From DASQWP01 sp050697555 (GTDB lineage: Bacteria; Actinomycetota; Thermoleophilia; Gaiellales; Gaiellaceae), in contig JBOHAD010000004.1 of the NCBI GenBank assembly GCA_050697555.1, positions 25,179 to 89,178 of the forward strand: 64,000 nt of DNA, in the 5' to 3' direction. Below, piece by piece: positions 33,518 through 42,126 of this stretch. Positions within the stretch are counted from its first letter, which is position 1; the number at the start of each line of letters is the position of its first letter. The notes beneath the pieces are model-generated. The model was not told the DNA's origin. It saw nothing but the letters and a program-made list of their open reading frames with translations, and searched no databases. The translations under genes and the position numbers were made by a program.

Positions 33518-34652
33518 ATGGCTGCGACGACGGGCATCCGCGAGCTCGACGAGGCCCTCGGCGGTCTCCTCTGGGGCGACAACGTCGTCTGGGAGGCGGA
33601 GGGATGCCGACGCCGTCGAGCCGTTTTACGCCGCCGCGGCCGAAAGCGCGGGTCGATACGACGTCGCGGCTTACGTCACCCTCGAGCGCGACCCCGATGA
33701 GATCCGCAGCCGCTTCCCGGGGCTCGACGTGATCGACGCGCGGCCGGGCTCCGAGCTTGCCCGGCCGGGAGCCCTCGTGCAGGCGCTCCGCCGCGCGTGC
33801 TCGCCGGCGGGACGCGACCTCCTGCTCTTCGACCCCCTCGACGCCATGGCGGCCCGCTGGGGCGCAGAGATCGCGACTCGCTTCTTCATGCGCAGCTGCC
33901 CCATGCTGCTCGAGCTCGCCGCGATCGCCTACTGGTGCCTCCCGCCCGCCGCGCTCCCGTCGGCCCTCAAGCGGGAGGTCGAGGGCGTCACCCAGTGCGT
34001 CGTCGTGCTCGCGGACGGCCGCCTGCGCGTCGCCAAGGCGGAGGGAAGGCCGCCCGGCGTTGAGGGAAGCGTCTTCCGCTACACGCTCGAGAACGGGCGG
34101 CCCACGCTCGCGGCGGCACCCGCAGCGGCGCGGCTGGGCACCGCGCTCCGTGCGCTACGGAAGACGCGGCGTCTGAGCCAGGGGGATCTCGCCCGCCTGG
34201 CCGGCGTGTCCGCGAGCGCGATCTCGCAGTCGGAGCGCGGCCGGCGGGGACTCTCGCTCGACACGCTCCTCCTTCTCTCGGGAAAACTCGGAATCACGCT
34301 GGACGAGCTCCTGCGCGGCGAGGTCGCGCCCGGGTACCGCCTGGGCCGCAGAGACGAGCCGCGCGGGCGCGGCGAGGGGCGGCTCTGGCCGCTCCTGGAC
34401 GACCCGCGGGCGGGGCTGCGCACCTACGTCGTACGCCTTGCCCCGGGCGAGTCGGTGCCGGCGGGCTTCGCGCACAAGGGCATCGAGCTCGTCGCCGTCG
34501 GAGACGGCCTCGTCCAGGTCGAGCTGGCGACCGGCCGGCCGGTCCTGCGAGCCGGCGAGGCGCTCCTCGCCGAGGCGAGCGGCGTCACCGGCTGGCGCAA
34601 CCTCGGCGACCGCGAAGCGGTCGTCTTCTGGGTGCTGCGGGACGAGGCCTAG
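33518..34652 (+). pseudogene. RecA/KaiC-like + XRE helix-turn-helix + cupin regulator, frame broken near 33601
   Basis: The first frame gives TTGIRELDEALGGLLWGDNVV, the start of KaiC/RAD55-like domains. After a shift at GAGGGATGCC it continues DADAVEPFYAAAAESAGRYD and on into the long frame ending at 34652. That part holds LLLFDPLDAMAARWG (Walker-B-like strand), an XRE domain (RLSQGDLARLAGVSASAISQ) and a cupin (LAPGESVPAGFAHKGIELVA). No Walker A motif is present, so the N-terminal domain is probably not an ATPase. If the frame break is a sequence error, this is an intact regulator of about 377 residues. From 33729 on the frame is open. Confidence 0.6.
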
Positions 34653-34666
34653 ACCGAAATGCCGGC

Positions 34667-34672
34667 TATGTT
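34667..34672 (+). promoter_or_regulatory. -10 box (TATGTT) upstream of the GEPHG gene
   Basis: TATGTT ends 6 bases before ATG 34679. Confidence 0.35.
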
Positions 34673-34678
34673 CACGGG

Positions 34679-35406
34679 ATGCCGCCGGCCGGACTGAGCG
34701 CCTTTCGAGCCGCGGCCAGTGCATACGAAGTCGAGTCCATCGACCTCGACCTAGAACAGCTCGAGCTCGCCCGGACGGCGGTCGAGGAGTCACGACTTCT
34801 CCTCGTCGGCGAGCCGCACGGAGCACAGGAGACCCGAAGGTCAACTACTCGCTAGTGGAGGCGCTCGATGTGCGCGCCGTCGCCTTCGAGTGGTCGCACG
34901 AGGGGACGGACGTCGCGGTCCAGCACTTCGTCGCCGGCGGAGCGTTCGACTTCGACGGCCTCTGGTCTCTACCGCCCTCGGCAGATTTCTTCGCGGGCGA
35001 CGGTCGCGTCACCGCGGGTCATTTCGCCTTGCTCCAGCAGCTTCGAGACGAAGGCCGCCTCGAGCAGGTCGTCGTCATCGACCGCATCGATCCTCCGCCG
35101 CCTCCTCCTGTCTGGCAACAGCGTGATCGAGACATGTCCGAACGCCTCCTCCGGGAGTGGGATCGCGACCGTCGCCTTCTCGCGCTTACCGGCGGCTTCC
35201 ATGCCCGTCTCTCAACAGACGCAGGTGAGACCATGGCGATGCAGGTCGCCCGTGAGATCCCGCGGCTACGCTCGGCGATGATCGAGTACGCGTCGGGGTA
35301 CTGCTGGTTTCACGGCCTACAGGAAGCCCGCGAGTCCGGCGCCGGCGCGCCGATCACATTCCGACTCGACCGCGCGACGCCTGCGGTCGTCCCGGCGCGG
35401 GCGTGA
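34679..35406 (+). pseudogene. Hypothetical GEPHG/EWSH-motif protein gene with a frameshift
   Basis: ATG 34679 starts PPAGLSAFRAAASAYEVES and leads to RLLLVGEPHGAQE, where the frame closes. One base shift near 34830 restores NYSLVEALDVRAVAFEWSHE and a frame open to 35406 with LLALTGGFHARL. The GE-x-HG plus EW-x-H arrangement recalls erythromycin-esterase-like and ChaN-like proteins, but no firm family can be given. Third consecutive gene with an apparent frame break. Confidence 0.5.
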
Positions 35407-35445
35407 AGACTTTCCAGAGCAATGCCCAAGCAAGCCAGGGCCGAG

Positions 35446-35462
35446 CCTGGCACCGGGACATG
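35446..35462. repeat. Half copy of the GGCACCGGGACATG palindromic repeat
   Basis: CCTGGCACCGGGACATG equals the right half of the palindrome type seen at 20966 and resembles those at 45623 and 61003. The left arm is not matched here. Confidence 0.4.
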
Positions 35463-35472
35463 GCCACGTTAG

Positions 35473-35844
35473 TCAGTAGCCGTACGTATGCTCGTCGCGC
35501 CACACCCGCCACATGGCGAAGACGCCGGCGGCCAGGACGAAGAGGAAGACGAGCGACTCGAGCCCGCCCTCCGGGTACCAGTTGGTGAAGGCGAGCCCGA
35601 TGTTGGCGATGGCGAGCCCGGCGCCCCCGTAGAAGACGACACGCGAGCGCCGCGACCACATGGAGATCTCCTCCCTCCGCCTCCGCCAGAGGATGAAGAG
35701 CACGTAGACGATGGCGAGCAGGAAGAGGATCCGGAGGAAGAGGAGGATGATCTCGAGGCCCACCCGGAGCTGGAAGGCCGTGATCGCCGCCGCGACGACG
35801 ACGAGGACGGCGAAGCCGCGCAGAGTCGGGTTGACGTCTCTCAC
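35473..35844 (-). CDS. Membrane protein, four helices (123 aa)
   Basis: Predicted helices at about residues 9-25 (GFAVLVVVAAAITAF), 28-50 (GLEIILLFLRILFLLAIVYVLF), 68-85 and 92-110. A basic loop (RRRREEISMWSRRSR) lies between the second and third. No family recognised. GTG 35844 overlaps the stop of the upstream membrane-protein gene (GTGA), so the two form an operon and may interact. Confidence 0.65.
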   Translation of the reverse strand: MRDVNPTLRGFAVLVVVAAAITAFQLRVGLEIILLFLRILFLLAIVYVLFILWRRRREEISMWSRRSRVVFYGGAGLAIANIGLAFTNWYPEGGLESLVFLFVLAAGVFAMWRVWRDEHTYGY

Positions 35845-36197
35845 GTTCCCGTGGTGTAGGCGCGGATCGACAGCGCCGTGGCGAGCAGTGTCGCGCCCAC
35901 GAACCAGGCGAGCCGCCTCGCGGGCACCGGCGGCGCATAGAGCCAGGGCGAGAGGACGGCGAGGAGTGCGAGCCCGCCGTAGAGCGCGTGCAGCCGGTCC
36001 GGAGTGGCGCTCCCGCCCGAGAGGAGCAGCAGGCCGAGCGCGATCTGCGCGATCACCAGCGACTGCGCGAGCGCGAGCACGTGCGCGTACACGCGGCCCG
36101 GCGTCCGCTTCCGCCGGATGTAGACGACCCCCCAACCCACCGCGAGCAGATTGGCCGCGATGAGGAGGACGGCGTTGACCGCATGGAGCTCGGCCAC
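35841..36197 (-). CDS. Membrane protein, four helices (118 aa)
   Basis: A very hydrophobic protein: helices at about residues 5-25 (AVNAVLLIAANLLAVGWGVVY), 38-60, 68-86 and 93-112. The first loop is basic (RRKRTPGR). No family recognised. GTG 36197 follows a TAGGCT box by 6 bases (leaderless). First gene of a two-gene operon, divergent from the peroxiredoxin gene. Confidence 0.65.
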   Translation of the reverse strand: MAELHAVNAVLLIAANLLAVGWGVVYIRRKRTPGRVYAHVLALAQSLVIAQIALGLLLLSGGSATPDRLHALYGGLALLAVLSPWLYAPPVPARRLAWFVGATLLATALSIRAYTTGT

Positions 36198-36203
36198 GCC
36201 AAG

Positions 36204-36217
36204 AGCCTACGTACAAT
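36204..36217. promoter_or_regulatory. Back-to-back -10 boxes between membrane operon and prxQ
   Basis: Minus strand: TAGGCT (36209-36204), 6 bases before GTG 36197. Plus strand: TACAAT (36212-36217), 9 bases before ATG 36227. Both start codons are within 30 bases of each other. Confidence 0.45.
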
Positions 36218-36226
36218 TCCCGCCCC

Positions 36227-36685
36227 ATGGTCACGGAAGGCAATCCGGCTCCCGACTTCGAGCTTCCGAGCGGCGACGGCGACACCGTCAGGCTGTCCGA
36301 GTTTCGGGGGCGCCCCGTGGTCCTGTACTTCTATCCGCGCAACGACACTCCGGGGTGCACGACGGAGGCGTGCGGGTTCCGCGACGCGTACGCCGAGTTC
36401 GAGCGGCACGGCACCGTGGTTCTCGGCGTCAGCCCCGACACCGAAGTCTCGCACGCGAAGTTCAAGGCCAAGCACGGGCTTCCTTTTACCCTCCTCGCGG
36501 ACACCGAGCACGAGGTCGCGGAGCGCTACGGCGTCTGGGTCGAGAAGAACATGAACGGACGCAAGTCCATGGGGATCAAGCGCTCGACCTTCGTCGTCGA
36601 CGCGGAGGGGAACGTGGCGAAGGCCATGATCGGCGTCAGCCCGGAGGGCCACGCCGCCGAGGTGCTCGAGGCCCTACCGGGTTAG
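36227..36685 (+). CDS. bcp: Peroxiredoxin, BCP/PrxQ type
   Basis: Thiol peroxidase reducing hydroperoxides with thioredoxin. A 152-residue protein with YPRNDTPGCTTEACGFRDAY: the peroxidatic Cys in PGCT and the resolving Cys five residues later, as in atypical two-Cys PrxQ. KSMGIKRSTFVVDAEGNV is the usual C-terminal part. Converges on the flippase-like gene with a 12-base overlap. Confidence 0.93.
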   Translation: MVTEGNPAPDFELPSGDGDTVRLSEFRGRPVVLYFYPRNDTPGCTTEACGFRDAYAEFERHGTVVLGVSPDTEVSHAKFKAKHGLPFTLLADTEHEVAERYGVWVEKNMNGRKSMGIKRSTFVVDAEGNVAKAMIGVSPEGHAAEVLEALPG

Positions 36686-37645
36686 CGCGGCGCGGCGGAG
36701 TGCGAGCCGGTTGCCACCGTGGCACACGGCGGCGAAGGCGAGAACAGCCGCGCCGGCGACGATGAGGAGCGCCTGCGCGGCGACGGCGAAGGACACGGCC
36801 TGAGCCGCGCTGATCCCGCTCGCAATGAGGATGGCCGCGCCGGCGCCCGCCTGCGTGGCCGCGCCGGCCGGAGCGACCGGAAGGGCTCCGGAGGCCGCGG
36901 CCGCGCAGAGGAACGCGATCGCGAGCGGCAGCGAGATGGTGACGCCGAGCGCGGCGAGGAGGACGAAGAGCCCGAGAGCTCGGGTGAGCCACGAGGCGAG
37001 GACGAGCACCCACGCCTTCCAGGCGTCGCGAGGACAAAGCGCGCGCTCGTTCATCCAGCGGGCGATGCGGAAACGGATGAGGCGGCTGCTGGCCGTCAGC
37101 CGTGGCAGGACGGCGATGACGACGGCCGCCCCGAAGCCTGCGAACGCGACCACGCCCAGCGCAGCCCGGACGCCGGTCGAAGTGTCTGAGACCGCGGCGG
37201 CGGCGGACGCGAGCGGCATGAGCGCGGCCGTGTCGACCAGCCCCAGCATGAACAGCGAGAGACACACGGTGGGAACGCCCGCGCCCGAGCTCGCACGGCG
37301 GACAACGGCGACGCGGACGAGGTCGTCGAAGCGGCCGGGAAGGGCCGCTCCCGTGACGGAGGCGGCTCCGCCGGCGGCAGCGAGCGTGAGAGGCCGGGGA
37401 CGCTCGTGGGGGGCGAACAGGCGGTGCCAGCCGTAGGCCTTGAACGCATAGCCGAGCAGAAAGAGGAACCCGGCGACCGCGACGAGCCTGATGTCCGCTT
37501 GAGCGAGCGGCCAGCCGACGTCGACGAAGTGGCGAGCTGCGAGGAGGGAGATCCCGATTGCGAGGACGCCCGCGCCGAGGTTGAGAAAGAGCCGCCCTCT
37601 GGGCGACTTGCACAGCGTGACTACCCCTCGCATCGCATCTCTCAT
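36674..37645 (-). CDS. Lysylphosphatidylglycerol-synthase-type (YbhN/UPF0104) membrane protein
   Basis: About 323 residues with eight or more hydrophobic helices. The LPG-synthase transmembrane family pattern is visible in GRFDDLVRVAVVRRASSGAG followed by helix-rich segments (LGLVDTAALMPLASAA, LPLAIAFLCAAAASGALPVAPAG). The family contains lipid flippase-like proteins and the membrane part of aminoacyl-PG synthases. The catalytic soluble domain is absent. ATG 37645 is used; ATG 37633 is an alternative. Confidence 0.7.
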   Translation of the reverse strand: MRDAMRGVVTLCKSPRGRLFLNLGAGVLAIGISLLAARHFVDVGWPLAQADIRLVAVAGFLFLLGYAFKAYGWHRLFAPHERPRPLTLAAAGGAASVTGAALPGRFDDLVRVAVVRRASSGAGVPTVCLSLFMLGLVDTAALMPLASAAAAVSDTSTGVRAALGVVAFAGFGAAVVIAVLPRLTASSRLIRFRIARWMNERALCPRDAWKAWVLVLASWLTRALGLFVLLAALGVTISLPLAIAFLCAAAASGALPVAPAGAATQAGAGAAILIASGISAAQAVSFAVAAQALLIVAGAAVLAFAAVCHGGNRLALRRAALTR

Positions 37646-37792
37646 CGGACGTGTACCGAACCGGCGCGACCCGCAAACGGGTACGTCTGCCTCCCCGGAT
37701 GGGTGAGGGCAGCGCGCGGCGACCCCTTCCTCGTTCGAGGGATTGTAGAGCCCCCGGCGGCCGCGTACGGTGAGGAGCGAAAGGAGTCGAGC

Positions 37793-38146
37793 ATGGCTGG
37801 TCACCTTCGCCATGCGGCCGGGCGTCCCCTCTACGAGGTCCACGAGGTCCTCGAGGGCGAACCTGCCCTCGATCTCGGTGTCCGCTTCGAGACCGTGGAC
37901 TTCGGCGCCGCCGTCGACTTCGCCTTCGACTTCCTGGACAGGAAGGATCCTCGCCGCGAGGGCGCCGTGAGCGCCCTCGAGATCGTTCGCGTCGAGGGGT
38001 CCCGGCGGGAGTCGGTCTGGTCGTACGACCACAGCCGCTCCCACGACCCGTCCAGGAACACGGTCGCAGTGTGGGGATTCGACGTCACGCGTCGGTGGCA
38101 GGGCCCGTACCGGGCCCCGGTCCGCCCGAGAACCGCGTACAGGTAA
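37793..38146 (+). CDS. Hypothetical soluble protein (117 aa)
   Basis: AAGGAG lies 6-7 bases before ATG 37793. The protein contains PLYEVHEVLEGEPALDLGVR and FAFDFLDRKDPRREGAVSAL. This alpha/beta composition with many charged residues and a C-terminal WGFDVTRRWQGPYR tail matches no family I recognise. The 3' end runs into a GC-rich palindrome (GGGCCCGTACCGGGCCC). Confidence 0.5.
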   Translation: MAGHLRHAAGRPLYEVHEVLEGEPALDLGVRFETVDFGAAVDFAFDFLDRKDPRREGAVSALEIVRVEGSRRESVWSYDHSRSHDPSRNTVAVWGFDVTRRWQGPYRAPVRPRTAYR

Positions 38147-38253
38147 CGGAGCGCGTCAACCGGCCCGAGCGCCTCACGCACTCGTGACGGCGCGGTGAGG
38201 GCCGGTTGCGCGTGCGATCCTGGAGCGAGCGCTCAGGGGCAGCCCGAGCGCAG

Positions 38254-38337
38254 TGCGGATGAGAGGACTTGAACCTCCACGAGCCGAAGCCCACACGGAC
38301 CTGAACCGTGCGCGTCTACCAATTCCGCCACATCCGC
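38254..38337 (-). tRNA. tRNA-Leu (anticodon CAG)
   Basis: Minus-strand class II tRNA: acceptor GCGGATG pairs with CATCCGC, anticodon stem CACGG/CCGTG with loop TTCAGGT (CAG, decoding CTG), a long variable arm (TGGGCTTCGGCTCG) and a T arm with loop TTCAAGT. Discriminator A, no encoded CCA. Confidence 0.93.
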
Positions 38338-38362
38338 GCGGAAGGGAAAGTGTAGCGCCCGC

Positions 38363-38620
38363 CTAGCGGCGCGAGCGGTCGTCGCGCTCCTCGATCACCG
38401 GCAGGTTGGCGAGGTCTCGCTCGACGCTCTTGGCGAACTCGTCGTCGCCCTCTTCCTCCTCGCCCTGGATGAGCTGGAGCCTCTCCTTCCGCCGGCGGCG
38501 CGAGCGGGCGGCCCAGGCCTGGCCGCCGAACCGCTCGGACAGCCGCGGCCACTCCGCCCCGACGAGCACGAGGACTGCACACGCGAGCAGCACGATCGCG
38601 ACGATGCCCACGTCACTCAT
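38363..38620 (-). CDS. Small single-helix membrane protein with acidic tail
   Basis: One hydrophobic helix (VGIVAIVLLACAVLVLVGAEW), then a basic stretch (RSRRRRKERLQL) and an acidic EEEEGDDEF tail: a type III-like anchor with a cytoplasmic charged domain. Two starts compete: ATG 38620, or GTG 38611 with a TACAAT box 7 bases upstream (leaderless); the box overlaps the ATG. Function unknown. Divergent from a small zinc-ribbon gene. Confidence 0.6.
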   Translation of the reverse strand: MSDVGIVAIVLLACAVLVLVGAEWPRLSERFGGQAWAARSRRRRKERLQLIQGEEEEGDDEFAKSVERDLANLPVIEERDDRSRR

Positions 38621-38624
38621 TGTA
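38619..38624 (-). promoter_or_regulatory. -10 box (TACAAT) overlapping the ATG of the small membrane protein
   Basis: TACAAT ends 7 bases before the in-frame GTG 38611. The arrangement (a -10 box that contains part of an upstream ATG) is the same as at pruA and glpX. Confidence 0.4.
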
Positions 38625-38670
38625 GTCCGCGGTGCTAAGGCTTCGACGGGGCGCCGCCGATAACGCGCCC

Positions 38671-38844
38671 ATGCCCGCCTCGGACGTCCCGCTCTCCTTC
38701 GCTCTCTTCGCCGTCCTCTGCTGGGCCGTCCTCGGCCGCGCGATGCTCGTCTACGTGCACAAGCTTCCGCCTACCTGCCGGAGCTGCGGGCTCAAGCTCG
38801 AGCGCCGATTCCTCGGCGAGACGATCTGCAACTGCGGTCGCTAG
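38671..38844 (+). CDS. Small membrane-anchored zinc-ribbon protein (57 aa)
   Basis: A hydrophobic helix (LSFALFAVLCWAVLGRAMLV) followed by a rubredoxin-like four-Cys site: CRSCGLKLERR and ICNCG, i.e. two C-x2-C/C-x-C knuckles. The CRSCG...TICNCG layout suggests a cytoplasmic zinc ribbon. It converges with the hydrolase gene (4-base overlap). Function unknown. Confidence 0.6.
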   Translation: MPASDVPLSFALFAVLCWAVLGRAMLVYVHKLPPTCRSCGLKLERRFLGETICNCGR

Positions 38845-39629
38845 GCCGCTTCGGCAGCGCGTAGGAACGCCTCGAGCCGCTCGTTGAACGCGGCTCCGGT
38901 GCGCTGGACGCTGTGGCCGGCGCCCGGGATGACGGCGCGCTCCGCTCCCAGCCTGTCTTCCAGAACGTCACAGACCGCGTCGAACGCCGCGTGGTGTCCA
39001 CCCGAGACGACGAGCTTGGGGAAGGGCGCGCGGCCGAGCTCGTCGAGCGGGATCTCGGCCTCCCAGGGGCCACGCTCGACGAGGAGGATCTCGGCGCCTC
39101 GCTGGAGGCTCGGCGTGAGCGGATCGGGCAGGCGAATCTCGGAGCCCACGAGCTCGAGGAAGGCGCGGAGGAACGCGGCCGGCTCGCGCGGCCCGTGCTC
39201 CCAGTGCCCGCGCAGCCGGGCGACGAGCTCGTCAATTTCGGGATGTCCAGCGGCGACGGCGAAGGCCGGCGGCTCGATGACCGTGAGCGAGCGGACGGCC
39301 TCCGGGCGGCGGGCGGCCGCGAGCAGGGAGACGACGCCGCCGTAGGACTGGCCGACGAGGTGCACGCCGTCGCCGAGAAGCTCGGCGACATGACCGGCGT
39401 CCACCTCGAAGTCCTCGCGCTCGACGGGCGGATTCGAGCCGTAGCCCGGGCGGTCGAGGAGGAGGAGCCTCCAGCGCTCGGAGAGCGGCCGCTGCGCAGA
39501 CCACGTGGACTCGCCCCCGCCCACGCTCCCATGGACGAACAGCACGGGCGGGCCCGAGCCGAGCCGCTCGACGTGCAGGCTCGAGCGACCAACGCCCACG
39601 CGTGCACTCGCGCGCCCGGGACCGTTCAT
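38841..39629 (-). CDS. Alpha/beta-hydrolase
   Basis: A 262-residue enzyme with oxyanion strand LFVHGSVGGG, DRPGYGSNPP, nucleophile elbow LVGQSYGGVVSLL, an acid in the region after FPKLVVSGGHHAAFD, and the late His in IPGAGHSVQRTG. A typical esterase/lipase or haloperoxidase-like fold; the substrate is unknown. Lone gene, divergent from the beta-helix gene with a 14-base gap. Confidence 0.85.
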   Translation of the reverse strand: MNGPGRASARVGVGRSSLHVERLGSGPPVLFVHGSVGGGESTWSAQRPLSERWRLLLLDRPGYGSNPPVEREDFEVDAGHVAELLGDGVHLVGQSYGGVVSLLAAARRPEAVRSLTVIEPPAFAVAAGHPEIDELVARLRGHWEHGPREPAAFLRAFLELVGSEIRLPDPLTPSLQRGAEILLVERGPWEAEIPLDELGRAPFPKLVVSGGHHAAFDAVCDVLEDRLGAERAVIPGAGHSVQRTGAAFNERLEAFLRAAEAA

Positions 39630-39643
39630 GTTAGGAGTCTGTC

Positions 39644-40939
39644 ATGCCCCGGGCCGAGCGCAGGCATAGCAGGGTCAACCGCGTTCTCGCGACGGTCGCC
39701 ATCACGGGCGTCCTCGTCGGCGGCGGAGTCTACGGCTACGGCGTCGTGGCCGACAGGGGCAACCCCTCGGCGGATCCCGCGGTCGAGATCCCCGGCCTGC
39801 CGACCCCCACACGGTTTGTCGCGACCAACGGCGACGACACCGGCGACTGCACGAACCCGGCGAGCCCGTGCGCAACGTTCGGCCGGGCGTACGACCAGGC
39901 GAGCCAGGGGGAGGTCGTGCAGGTGGCCGCCGGCTCGTACCCGTCCCAGACGATCAGCGCCAGCCCCAAGGGAAACCCGGACGCCGACGAGGACGACGTG
40001 GTCTTCGTTCCCGACGGGGCCGTGACCGTCGAGCAGATCCTGTTTCACAACCCGCACATCGAGGTGCGGGACATGACGGTGACGAAGTGGAGCGTCGACT
40101 ACCGGCGGGAGGTCGAGTCGATGCGCGGCTCGGACGTGACCGTCCGGAACGTCGACAGCGGCGTCGCGGACATCTCGTCCGCCTGGAACGTCCGGGTGCT
40201 CAGCGGCGACATCGGGCCCAACGAGGGCGTGCCGAGCGACAACTATCCGTGGCCGCAGGACGGCCTGATCGTCAACGACTTCGGCGAGGGCCGGCACCCG
40301 TCGCTCATCCTGTTCGACGGCGTGACGTTCCACGACATCACGCGACCCACCCCCGACGCCCACTCCGACTGCCTGCAGTTCACCTCGGGCGTGGACGTGA
40401 CGATCCGCAACTCCCGGTTCTACAACTGCGCCGACGTGAACATCATCCCCAAGAACGACCAGGGGCCGATCCAGGACTTCCTCGTGGAGAACAACATGTT
40501 CGGGGCGGTGGTGAACGGGCCGCCCTCCATCAACCTGTTCGACACCCCCTCCCAGCTCTGCGGCGACTTCACCGTCCGCTACAACGCCTTCGAGAATCAA
40601 GGGCTCCGGGCCGACGGGGACACGGCGGAGTGCAACCTGGTCGTGATCGGCAACATCTTCCGGTCGGTGAACTGCACGAACTACGCCGCCGACGTCGCCG
40701 AGTACAACGTGGTCGAAACCGGCCCCATCCCCTGCCTGAACGAGACGAACTACCGGGTGCCCGACAGCGACGTGGGCTACGTGAACCGCTCGAACACCTC
40801 GGCGCTCGACCTTCGGCTGAGGCGGGGGTCGGAGGCGATCGCCCGCGGCCACCCGGAGATCTACCCCGAGTCGGACTTCTTCGGCACGGCCCGCGTCGCC
40901 GAACCCGCCCCGGCGGCAGGGGTCCACGAGCGGGGCTAG
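39644..40939 (+). CDS. Secreted right-handed parallel beta-helix protein
   Basis: A 431-residue protein with an N-terminal signal anchor (VLATVAITGVLVGGGVYGYGV, after RRHSR). An FVATNGDDTGDCTNPASPCA segment of the DUF1565 kind follows, then repeated turns such as DVTVRNVDSG, DVTIRNSRFYNCADV and FLVENNMFGAV, characteristic of pectate-lyase-like beta-helices. Several Cys pairs. It may bind or cleave polysaccharide, but no catalytic residues are assignable. GGAG precedes the ATG. Confidence 0.8.
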   Translation: MPRAERRHSRVNRVLATVAITGVLVGGGVYGYGVVADRGNPSADPAVEIPGLPTPTRFVATNGDDTGDCTNPASPCATFGRAYDQASQGEVVQVAAGSYPSQTISASPKGNPDADEDDVVFVPDGAVTVEQILFHNPHIEVRDMTVTKWSVDYRREVESMRGSDVTVRNVDSGVADISSAWNVRVLSGDIGPNEGVPSDNYPWPQDGLIVNDFGEGRHPSLILFDGVTFHDITRPTPDAHSDCLQFTSGVDVTIRNSRFYNCADVNIIPKNDQGPIQDFLVENNMFGAVVNGPPSINLFDTPSQLCGDFTVRYNAFENQGLRADGDTAECNLVVIGNIFRSVNCTNYAADVAEYNVVETGPIPCLNETNYRVPDSDVGYVNRSNTSALDLRLRRGSEAIARGHPEIYPESDFFGTARVAEPAPAAGVHERG

Positions 40940-42126
40940 CCGACGAGTCCTCGAACCGCCCGCGTCAGCACGCGCGCACCGAGCTCGCACTGCTCCGGCG
41001 CCGTGAACTCCTCGGGGCAGTGACTGAGCCCGCCGCGGCTGGGGACGAAGAGCATGGCCGCGGGGACATGGTGGGCGAGCACCATCGCGTCGTGCCCGGC
41101 CCCGCTCGGCATCCGCGTCGTGCTCGCGGCCTCCGCCTCGGCGGCACGCTCGAGCGCCGCCTGGAGCTCGGGATCGAGCGCGACGGGCTCCTTCCGATGC
41201 GTCTCGGCGAGCTCGAGCTCGAGGCCGTCCTCCTCCGCGATCGCCTTCAGCGTCTTCCGCACGAAGCGGTCGCTCCGCTCGAAGCCGGTCGGCGTCGGCG
41301 AGCGCACGTCGATGGTGAACTCGGCCGCGCCCGGGATCACGTTGAAGCCGCCCGGCTCCACCGCGATGACGCCGACGTTCGCGGTCATGTCCTCGCGCGC
41401 GCGGGCCTCGTCCCGGAGGGCGATGACCGCCCTGGCGGCGCCTGCGAGCGCGTCGCGCCGGTGCTCCATCGGGGTCGTCCCCGCATGGTTCGCCTCGCCG
41501 AGAAAGCGCGCGCGGAACCCGAGCATCCCCGTGACGGCGGTCACGATCCCCAGGTCGACGCCGCTTCGCTCCAGCCTCGGCCCCTGCTCGACGTGGAGCT
41601 CGAGGTAGGCGCCGACGCCGTCGATCCCACGCGCCTCCGACAGCCGTTCGAAGTCGAGCCCCGCCGCCGCCATCGCCTCGGGAACGCCTCGGCGCCGCCA
41701 GTCCTCGAGGTCGAGGTCGCCTACGAACGCGCGGCTCCCGAGCATGCCCGTCTGGAAGCGCCCGCCCTCCTCGTCGTTGAACGAGACGAGCCAGAGCGGC
41801 CGCCGCGGCCCGACCCCCTCGGCCTTCAAGCGGCGGACGACCTCGAGCGCGGCGAGGACACCGAGGGCTCCGTCGTAGCGGCCCCCGCGCGGGACGGTAT
41901 CGAGGTGCGAGCCGAGCAGCACGGCCTTCCCCTCCCCCGCCTCCCACCGGCCGAGAACGTTCCCGGCCGCGTCGAGCTCCGTCTCGAGCCCAAGCTCGGC
42001 CAGGCGCTCCACGAGCCAGGCGTTCGCGGCGGCGAGCTCGGGCGACCAGGCGAAGCGCGTGACTCCGCCCGCCGGGTCGGCGCCGATCCGGGCCGCCGCC
42101 TCGAGGTCAGCCGCGAGCGAGGACAC
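40936..42126 (-). CDS. M20-family amidohydrolase (allantoate amidohydrolase / N-carbamoyl-amino-acid hydrolase)
   Basis: Dinuclear zinc amidase of about 396 residues. Motifs: LLGSHLDTVPRGGRYDGALG (His and Asp ligands), FNDEEGGRFQTGMLGSR (catalytic Glu pair), YLELHVEQGPRLE, ANHAGTTPMEHRRDA, and the final SGAGHDAMVLA...SHCPEE with the last ligand. The group acts on allantoate, beta-ureidopropionate or N-carbamoyl amino acids; the substrate is open. GTG 42126 overlaps the end of the DedA gene by 20 bases. Confidence 0.9.
   Translation of the reverse strand: MSSLAADLEAAARIGADPAGGVTRFAWSPELAAANAWLVERLAELGLETELDAAGNVLGRWEAGEGKAVLLGSHLDTVPRGGRYDGALGVLAALEVVRRLKAEGVGPRRPLWLVSFNDEEGGRFQTGMLGSRAFVGDLDLEDWRRRGVPEAMAAAGLDFERLSEARGIDGVGAYLELHVEQGPRLERSGVDLGIVTAVTGMLGFRARFLGEANHAGTTPMEHRRDALAGAARAVIALRDEARAREDMTANVGVIAVEPGGFNVIPGAAEFTIDVRSPTPTGFERSDRFVRKTLKAIAEEDGLELELAETHRKEPVALDPELQAALERAAEAEAASTTRMPSGAGHDAMVLAHHVPAAMLFVPSRGGLSHCPEEFTAPEQCELGARVLTRAVRGLVG

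Noticed and set aside
39626..41947. Very long minus-strand frame (773 codons) across the beta-helix and amidohydrolase region
   Set aside because: Arg/Gly/Pro-rich translation without any motif, antisense or out of frame to two clear genes; a by-product of high GC.
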